Below are positions 58,313 through 64,000 of a stretch of 64,000 nt of DNA, piece after piece (positions within the stretch are counted from its first letter, which is position 1; every line of letters starts with the position of its first letter). The position numbers and the translations under genes were made by a program. The notes beneath the pieces are model-generated. The model saw only the letters and a list, made by a program, of their open reading frames with translations. It made no database searches and was not told the origin of the DNA. The stretch comes from CAYZMS01 sp964479625 (GTDB lineage: Bacteria; Bacteroidota; Bacteroidia; Chitinophagales; Saprospiraceae): the NCBI GenBank assembly GCA_964479625.1, contig CAYZMS010000005.1, positions 112,868 through 176,867 on the forward strand. The letters run 5' to 3'.

Positions 58313-59543
58313 TTTTCCCCTGCAGGAGTATCAAACCTAGGAAAAGTACATAAATGGCTACCCCAAGTGCATTTTCAACCGTGTTTTCAACCATAAAGGA
58401 GAGCCATAGCACCGTACAAACCAGGGGGAATAGTTCTTCACGGTAGCCTTTTTGGTATAGCAATGGCCCCAGCATGCCCCACGTAAAAAAGACAAAACCG
58501 ATGATTCCTGTTCCAGCCAGAACACTTAGGAATTGATTGTGTGGCATACGACGTTGTTCAAAGTTGGGGTAATCATCCTTATACCGACTATTGACTTCCC
58601 TTCGCAGGTCTCCGGCCCCCACACCGATCAAGGGGTGCTTGGTGAATAGGTCCCAACCAATCTTCCAGGATAGTATACGTCCGGCATCACTATAATCCAC
58701 AGCTGCCTCGTTTTGATGTTTTCTCAGGTGCATTTCCCATCGCATATAGTTTATTTTAGTCCGAAAACTGGGTAATAACCAATAGGCAGCAAGGGGAGTG
58801 GCCAACATTCCTGTGATCAATATTGCGCCAAGCGCGTAGCGTTTACTGCTCCAAATAAATCTTAGTATTCCTAAACCCAGTGCGGCATAAAACGCCAGAA
58901 GCCCCGTTCGAACCGATAATAAATGCAGAAAAAGGATCAGGAAAATGCTCAACCCCAACTGGAGTCGCCATTGAAGATCGCGTTGACCTCTCATCACCTG
59001 ATGGAGTCCATATAAAATTACCAATCCAATTAATAAACTAAATCGGATGTGATTTAGAGGCATGGGCATATGTTGCCCTCTTCGGATCATCAGGTTAACA
59101 GTTTCGAAATGCAGAAAATAATTGATCAGCACCCCTGCAGCTACAAGGCTAGTCAATAATAACATACCTGTTACCAGGCTTCGGAAAGCCTTCCTCGAGA
59201 AGGGGGGTAAAAGGAAAAAAGCAAAAGGTAAGAGCAGGAAAGGTAATTTTATACGTAAGCGTTCTGTCCAGTAACTCCAATCGGTCGACCAGAGGCTGCT
59301 AATCAGCACGATGAAAAACCAAAGGGTCAGGGTCCAAAATTCCGGATGGTTCCAAAAAGCATTAAATTGATTAATAAGGTCTCGTCGAACTGCTACTTGG
59401 AATGGAGAAAACTGCACTTGCAACAGGCTCCAGATAAATATAGCAATAAGCCCTATGGATTGTAGGGCAGGTGCAGCAAGCATACCGGCGATAGTGATTA
59501 AGACAAGTAGAATGGTTAAGTGTTCGGGTCGGTTGGAGTGCAT
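58287..59543 (-). CDS. O-antigen ligase family protein
   Basis: A 418-residue polytopic membrane protein with about 10-12 helices. The large loop has the Wzy_C/WaaL signature: GRILSWKIGWDLFTKHPLIGVGAGD and RMPHNQFLSVLAGTGIIG, with the His often needed for activity. It either ligates polysaccharide to lipid A-core or polymerises a surface glycan. Context with GT2, GT9 and the sortase suggests lipopolysaccharide assembly. Its 3' end overlaps the small frameshifted frame by 26 bp. Confidence 0.85.
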   Translation of the reverse strand: MHSNRPEHLTILLVLITIAGMLAAPALQSIGLIAIFIWSLLQVQFSPFQVAVRRDLINQFNAFWNHPEFWTLTLWFFIVLISSLWSTDWSYWTERLRIKLPFLLLPFAFFLLPPFSRKAFRSLVTGMLLLTSLVAAGVLINYFLHFETVNLMIRRGQHMPMPLNHIRFSLLIGLVILYGLHQVMRGQRDLQWRLQLGLSIFLILFLHLLSVRTGLLAFYAALGLGILRFIWSSKRYALGAILITGMLATPLAAYWLLPSFRTKINYMRWEMHLRKHQNEAAVDYSDAGRILSWKIGWDLFTKHPLIGVGAGDLRREVNSRYKDDYPNFEQRRMPHNQFLSVLAGTGIIGFVFFTWGMLGPLLYQKGYREELFPLVCTVLWLSFMVENTVENALGVAIYVLFLGLILLQGKISVGRTPA

Positions 59544-59677
59544 TAAAAAAAATTGACTAGGGGCGAGACACCTGATAAGGAAATTAATTCAACAAACCAA
59601 ATTTTAAAACCTCTTTTTGCGCTGCTTTTCAATGGGACAATTCATCTTCTACCCGGGTAGTTTCGGAACGAAAGTAT

Positions 59678-59685
59678 TAGATTTG
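59678..59685 (+). promoter_or_regulatory. -7 promoter box upstream of pheS
   Basis: TAGATTTG matches TAnnTTTG and lies 28 bp before the pheS ATG at 59713. No clear -33 TTTG at standard spacing. Confidence 0.45.
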
Positions 59686-59712
59686 CGGTTGCTTTTTAGA
59701 AAATTACAAATT

Positions 59713-60750
59713 ATGGCCGCTTCAGCATTCGAACAACTCCGGGACCTGTTAAAAGCTATTAAAGCTGCTCAGCCCTCTACTCCTGAAGAAGTAGAAGCGT
59801 TTCGCATCCGTTATTTGGGATCGAAAAACGTGATCAAGCCTTTAATGGGAGAGATCCGCAACATCCCTAATGAGCAAAAGAAGGAATTTGGACAGTTAAT
59901 TAATCAGGTCCGTACCTATGCCGAAACAAAGTTTGCCAAGCTCCACCGCCAGGCAGAGGCTGAGGCAGAAAAGGCGCAAGCAGCTGATCTGGACCTTAGG
60001 AGGCCTGGGGAACCGCTGGAATTGGGTTCCCGGCATCCTGTTGCCATCACTATGAACCGCATCATTGAAATTTTTCAACGACAAGGTTTTGTGGTAGCTG
60101 AGGAACGGGAGATCGAAGATGACTGGCATAACTTCACGGCCATGAATACACCGGAAGATCACCCTGCCCGTGATATGCAGGATACTTATTATCTCAAGGA
60201 TAGTACCAAGACCCTGCTGCGCACCCATACTTCTTCAGTGCAGGCACGGGTAATGACAAGCCAACAGCCGCCCATTCGAATTATTGCACCGGGCAGGGTA
60301 TATCGAAATGAAACTATTTCCGCCCGTTCCCATGCGCAATTCCACCAGGTGGAAGGCCTGTATGTTGACGAAAACGTGTCTTTCGCAGATATGAAGCAAG
60401 CCCTTTACCATTTTGCGCGGGAAATGTTCGGTCCGGATGTAAAGATCCGTTTGCGACCCTCTTATTTCCCATTCACGGAGCCCAGCGCTGAAATGGATGT
60501 CTTTCTAGGAACAGCAACGGAAAAAGATTACCGCCTGACAAAAGGTACCGGTTGGTTAGAAATCATGGGTTGTGGAATGGTCGACCCCCAGGTATTATCA
60601 AATTGTGGCATTGACCCGGAAAAATATTCGGGCTATGCCTTTGGTATGGGTATCGAACGTCAGGCCCTGAGACTATACGATATTGGGGATATTCGTCTGT
60701 TTTTCGAAAACGATGTCCGTTTCCTAAAGCAATTCCGGTCCGCTTTTTAA
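59713..60750 (+). CDS. pheS: phenylalanine-tRNA ligase alpha subunit
   Basis: The catalytic subunit of the alpha2-beta2 enzyme that charges tRNA-Phe. ATG 59713 gives 345 residues. The N-terminal coiled coil (IRYLGSKNVIKPLMGEIRNI) binds tRNA. The class II core shows DDWHNFTAMNTPEDHPARDMQDTYY (motif 1 region), GRVYRNETISARSHAQFHQVEG (motif 2) and GYAFGMGIERQALRLY (motif 3). An upstream in-frame extension lacks homology and lies before the promoter box. pheT is not in the window. Confidence 0.96.
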   Translation: MAASAFEQLRDLLKAIKAAQPSTPEEVEAFRIRYLGSKNVIKPLMGEIRNIPNEQKKEFGQLINQVRTYAETKFAKLHRQAEAEAEKAQAADLDLRRPGEPLELGSRHPVAITMNRIIEIFQRQGFVVAEEREIEDDWHNFTAMNTPEDHPARDMQDTYYLKDSTKTLLRTHTSSVQARVMTSQQPPIRIIAPGRVYRNETISARSHAQFHQVEGLYVDENVSFADMKQALYHFAREMFGPDVKIRLRPSYFPFTEPSAEMDVFLGTATEKDYRLTKGTGWLEIMGCGMVDPQVLSNCGIDPEKYSGYAFGMGIERQALRLYDIGDIRLFFENDVRFLKQFRSAF

Positions 60751-60844
60751 GGGTAAGCCTGCAAATACCTTTTTTCAAATCAACTACCTGGCCAGTGGCC
60801 TTAAAATGCAGCATGCTCTGTGGCCGCAACTAATACATAGAACT

Positions 60845-62185
60845 ATGAAACCCGGTATTCCAAAAGGGGTTCGCGATTTTGGGCCCGAAGAGGTTCGGAA
60901 GCGCAATTATATTTTCGAAACTATCCAACAGGTATTCGAAAGGTACGCCTATCAACCTATTGAAACGCCAACTATGGAAAACCTTTCGACTCTTACAGGA
61001 AAATATGGGGAGGAGGGAGACCGTCTGCTTTTTAAAGTACTGAACAACGGGGATTATCTGGCTAAGGCCGATGAGAAAGCCCTGCAAAACAGGGACTCCA
61101 CTGCTCTAACTTCGTCAATATCGAAACGCGGTTTGCGATACGATCTTACTGTGCCTTTCGCCCGTTTCGTTGTTATGCGCCAAAATGAGCTTGCTTTTCC
61201 CTTCAAAAGGTACCAAATACAACCGGTCTGGCGGGCTGATCGGCCCCAAAAAGGGCGGTTTCAGGAATTTTATCAATGTGACGCAGATGTGGTAGGTTCT
61301 AATTCCCTCATGTATGAGGCTGAATTGGTCGAAGTCTACGATCAGGTATTCGAACAATTACAACTTCCCGTGACGATCAAGGTCAATAACCGGAAAGTAT
61401 TGTTTGGGATCGCAGAAGCAGTTGGTGTCCCCGATCAATTTATGGATATGACCATAGCTATTGATAAACTGGATAAAGTCGGGCCGGAGGGAGTGCAAAA
61501 TGAATTACGGGACCGCGGCATTCCTGTATCCTCAGTAGAACTAATCAGTGAGATTTTGACTATTAAGAAATTAGGGGAACTGAGATCCCGTTTTAAGGAT
61601 AGTCCTACCGGTTTGGCCGGCATCGAAGAGTTGCAGACTTTCCATGATTATTTTGATAGTCGGACACCCAGCAACACCGTTGAGTTTGATATTACCCTTG
61701 CCAGAGGGCTGAATTATTACACCGGCTGTATTTTTGAAGTGAAAACCAAGGGGATTGAACTGGGTAGTATAGGCGGAGGCGGTCGATATGATGACCTGAC
61801 GGGGGTTTTTGGGTTAAAGAACACCTCTGGAGTTGGTATTTCTTTTGGGGCGGATCGCATTTATCTGGCTTTAGAGGAATTAGGTCTTTTCCCTGAAACG
61901 GTGGGTAATCCCTTGCAGCTTTTGTTAATTGCTTTTGATGAAACTACTCACCGATTTGCCTGGACGGTTTTACGAAAAATCCGAGCAGCGGGAATAACGG
62001 CTGACCTGTATCCGGAACCCACCAAAATGAAAAAGCAAATGAAATACGCCAATGATCGATACGTCCCATGGACCCTGCTCATAGGCGAAAATGAAATGCA
62101 AACCGGAAAGCTTAGTTTGAAGAATATGGAAACGGGTAATCAACAGGCCCTAAGCTTGGAGGAGATCATTCAAGAACTGGGCTGA
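60845..62185 (+). CDS. hisS: histidine-tRNA ligase
   Basis: Charges tRNA-His. ATG 60845 gives 446 residues starting MKPGIPKGVRDFGPEE. Class II motif 1 lies in RKRNYIFETIQQVFERYAYQPIETP, motif 2 in PFKRYQIQPVWRADRPQKGRFQEFYQCDAD, the His-specific block is LARGLNYYTGCIFEV, and motif 3 is in GGGGRYDDLTGVFG...GVGISFGADRI. An anticodon-binding domain ends EEIIQELG. The last 27 nt occur again at 62435-62461, beyond a scaffold gap. Confidence 0.96.
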   Translation: MKPGIPKGVRDFGPEEVRKRNYIFETIQQVFERYAYQPIETPTMENLSTLTGKYGEEGDRLLFKVLNNGDYLAKADEKALQNRDSTALTSSISKRGLRYDLTVPFARFVVMRQNELAFPFKRYQIQPVWRADRPQKGRFQEFYQCDADVVGSNSLMYEAELVEVYDQVFEQLQLPVTIKVNNRKVLFGIAEAVGVPDQFMDMTIAIDKLDKVGPEGVQNELRDRGIPVSSVELISEILTIKKLGELRSRFKDSPTGLAGIEELQTFHDYFDSRTPSNTVEFDITLARGLNYYTGCIFEVKTKGIELGSIGGGGRYDDLTGVFGLKNTSGVGISFGADRIYLALEELGLFPETVGNPLQLLLIAFDETTHRFAWTVLRKIRAAGITADLYPEPTKMKKQMKYANDRYVPWTLLIGENEMQTGKLSLKNMETGNQQALSLEEIIQELG

Positions 62186-62580
62186 TTGCAGGAACTGGAG
62201 GAGGGATCATAGCNNNNNNNNNNNNNNNNNNNNNNNNNNNNNNNNNNNNNNNNNNNNNNNNNNNNNNNNNNNNNNNNNNNNNNNNNNNNNNNNNNNNNNN
62301 NNNNNNNNNNNNNTTTTATGACGTGGCGGCCTTTGCGGTTCGCTGCGAACGTTGCGTGCAACCCTTTCCAGACTCGTACAACTTTTGACGGTGCACCATA
62401 CTTTGAAAGATTAACAGGAAGAGAGACCCTAGCTGAGGAGATCATTCAAGAACTGGGCTGATTGCAGGAACTGGAGGAGGGATCATAGCTTTATTTTTAT
62501 GACGTGGCGGCCTTTGCGGTTCGCTGCGAACGTTGCGTGCAACCCTTTCTAGACTTGAACAACTTTTGACTATGTATGAT
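62159..62580. repeat. tandem duplication spanning the hisS end, the spacer and the gatA start
   Basis: The block from 62159 (last 27 nt of hisS plus 28 nt of spacer) reappears from 62435, and the spacer after the gap (from 62314) reappears from 62495. Both offsets agree with a 181-bp unit if the gap is really 5 nt. The first copy continues into a degenerate version of the gatA start, with GTG in place of ATG and an in-frame TAA. The spacer contains the short palindrome GTTCG-CTG-CGAAC. Confidence 0.8.
62214..62313. other. scaffold gap of 100 N
   Basis: An exact run of 100 N inside the duplicated hisS-gatA spacer. Comparison of the two copies predicts that only about 5 bases (TTTAT) are missing, so the gap size is nominal. 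Confidence 0.95.
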
Positions 62581-63999
62581 AATTTGAAGGATTTACAGGA
62601 GGCTCTCCTTAAAGGAGAAACGACTATTGAAGAAGAAGTCGAAGGATATCTTCAGCGTATGGAGGCCAACAGCCATCTCAATATCTATGTGGAGATATGG
62701 AAAGAAGAAGTGCTTGACCAGGCTGCTGTTCTTGATCGTAAAATCAGGGAAGAACCAGGAAAGCTGGGTAAATTATTCGGCTTGGTAGTTTCCATTAAGG
62801 ATGTGATCTGTTATAAAGACCATGGTGTTTCTGCCGGATCGAGGATACTGGAGGGTTTCAAATCGATTTATTCAGCTACGGCGGTGGAAAGGCTACTGGC
62901 CGAAGATGCTTTGATTATAGGGCGGACAAATTGTGATGAATTTGCCATGGGATCGACCAATGAGACTTCTTACTACGGACCCAGCAAAAATGCTGCTGAC
63001 CCCGGGCGAAGTCCGGGGGGATCATCTGGCGGTGCGGCAGTTGCGGTGCAGGCCGATACCTGCATGCTGTCTTTAGGCTCTGATACCGGTGGAAGTGTTC
63101 GTCAACCCGCGGCTTTTTGCGGAGTAATTGGCTTTAAACCAACTTATGGTCGAATTTCCCGCCACGGCCTGCTGGCCTACGGGTCTTCCTTCGATCAAAT
63201 AGGCCTGATCGCCAGAGATATTGCGACTATTTCAACCTGCCTGGAAGTTATCGCAGGCCCTGACGAGTACGATAGTACGGCTATACCTGAACCTTTTCGT
63301 TTCTCCCAAAAGCCAGGCGCTGGTAAAACCACCTGTAAAATTGCCTTCCTTCGACCGGCTCTTGCTAAAGAAGGGTTGCAGCCGGAAGTAAGAAAAGCAA
63401 CTGAACAAGCCCTTTCCAAGTTGGAAGCCGCCGGGCATTCAGTAGAAGGAGTTGATTTTAAATTATTGGATTATATGATTCCGGCGTATTATGTATTAAC
63501 CACTGCGGAGGCTTCGTCTAATTTAAGTCGGTACGATGGGATCCGATACGGTTATCGGAGTAAGGAGGCAGAAAACCTATTCGAAACATATACCAGAAGC
63601 CGTTCAGAAGGGTTTGGACGAGAAGTGAAACGAAGGATCATGTTGGGGGCCTTCGTGCTCAGCGCCGGTTATTACGATGCCTACTATGGACAGGCTCAGA
63701 AAGTACGCCGGCTGATTCGAGAACAGACGGAAGCCATTTTTAAGGAGTATGATTTCGTGATCATGCCATCAAGCCCAACTACGGCTCTGCCCCTAGGTGG
63801 GAACTTAGAGGATCCGGTAAGTATGTACCTTGCAGATATTTTTACCGTACAGGCCAATTTATGCGGTATCCCGGCCGTTTCTCTCCCAATCAGTAAAGAC
63901 AAAGCGGGCTTACCGATCGGCATTCAGCTCATGGCACCAGCGGGGAAAGAAGCTGATCTGCTCAGGTTTGCAGAGGAATGTTTTGTTAATACCTTCTAA
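62572..63999 (+). CDS. gatA: Asp-tRNA(Asn)/Glu-tRNA(Gln) amidotransferase subunit A
   Basis: The amidase subunit of the GatCAB complex, which releases ammonia from glutamine to convert mischarged tRNAs. ATG 62572 (MYDNLKDLQEALLKGETT) gives 475 residues; a longer frame from 62533 reads into the repeated spacer. The Ser-cisSer-Lys triad is visible: Lys in VVSIKDVI, and the Ser-rich block GRSPGGSSGGAAVAV with LGSDTGGSVRQPAAFCG. The C-terminal GIPAVSLPISKDKAGLPIGIQLMAPAGKEADLLR is typical. The gene is complete, ending 1 base before the window edge. Confidence 0.95.
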   Translation: MYDNLKDLQEALLKGETTIEEEVEGYLQRMEANSHLNIYVEIWKEEVLDQAAVLDRKIREEPGKLGKLFGLVVSIKDVICYKDHGVSAGSRILEGFKSIYSATAVERLLAEDALIIGRTNCDEFAMGSTNETSYYGPSKNAADPGRSPGGSSGGAAVAVQADTCMLSLGSDTGGSVRQPAAFCGVIGFKPTYGRISRHGLLAYGSSFDQIGLIARDIATISTCLEVIAGPDEYDSTAIPEPFRFSQKPGAGKTTCKIAFLRPALAKEGLQPEVRKATEQALSKLEAAGHSVEGVDFKLLDYMIPAYYVLTTAEASSNLSRYDGIRYGYRSKEAENLFETYTRSRSEGFGREVKRRIMLGAFVLSAGYYDAYYGQAQKVRRLIREQTEAIFKEYDFVIMPSSPTTALPLGGNLEDPVSMYLADIFTVQANLCGIPAVSLPISKDKAGLPIGIQLMAPAGKEADLLRFAEECFVNTF

Positions 64000-64000
64000 T

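Noticed and set aside
62186..62571. Insertion-sequence remnant between hisS and gatA
   Set aside because: The repeated block carries pieces of hisS and gatA themselves, which points to a local tandem duplication or misassembly, and no transposase frame is present.

Overview
The window is a chromosomal segment of a Bacteroidota bacterium, most likely a Saprospiria (Lewinella/Haliscomenobacter-type) lineage. The reasons are type IX secretion (T9SS) C-terminal sorting domains on two secreted proteins, a long gingipain-family PorU2-like sortase, an ECF-sigma/FecR pair, LemA/TPM genes, few Shine-Dalgarno sequences, and several -7 boxes matching the Bacteroidota consensus TAnnTTTG. The sequence is a draft scaffold: two runs of exactly 100 N (2704-2803 and 62214-62313) both sit inside direct repeats, so they look like placeholders for repeats the assembler could not resolve.

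Layout. 219-9754: one giant secreted modular T9SS protein with near-identical 219-bp internal repeats, interrupted by the first gap. 9769-12804 (minus): asparagine synthetase and a sialidase-like lipoprotein. 13041-14573: a Thermus-type isocitrate dehydrogenase. 14688-19429 (minus): a compact operon of a membrane-anchored adenylate cyclase, a small membrane protein, a TrpF-family protein and UvrB. 19516-21081: a spheroidene-monooxygenase-like (CrtA) protein and an alpha/beta hydrolase. 21091-24425 (minus): a CNNM/CorC-type protein, an acyl-CoA dehydrogenase and a kinase-like phosphotransferase. 24645-28946 (minus): an OmpA-type lipoprotein, then LemA, two TPM proteins and an M43-type metalloprotease. 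29025-32764 (minus): an unknown 440-residue protein, PaaD, PaaG and MeaB. 33235-36968: a T9SS-exported hydrolase facing an amidohydrolase and a DUF1015 protein. 37500-39614: MetG. 39686-42789: a TPR membrane protein, a small secreted protein and a decayed dihaem cytochrome c.

43486-48258 is the most distinctive block. An ECF sigma factor and a FecR anti-sigma factor are followed by an STN (secretin/TonB N-terminal) domain fused to a surface-repeat protein, an outer-membrane barrel and a GIN-domain lipoprotein, closed by a strong terminator. It looks like a cell-surface signalling unit in which the usual TonB receptor is replaced by a repeat protein. Just upstream, a promoter-like box, a structured stretch and a terminator suggest a small RNA.

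48459-63999: AceK (the kinase/phosphatase of isocitrate dehydrogenase, whose likely substrate is also in the window), two glycosyltransferases, the PorU2-like sortase, a rhomboid protease, an O-antigen-ligase-type protein, and the housekeeping run pheS, hisS, gatA. The second gap and a partial tandem duplication lie between hisS and gatA.

Functional themes are envelope and secretion (T9SS substrates, sortase, glycosyltransferases, O-antigen ligase), acyl-CoA and phenylacetate metabolism, control of carbon flux at isocitrate, and translation. I saw no tRNA, rRNA, CRISPR array, insertion sequence or prophage.
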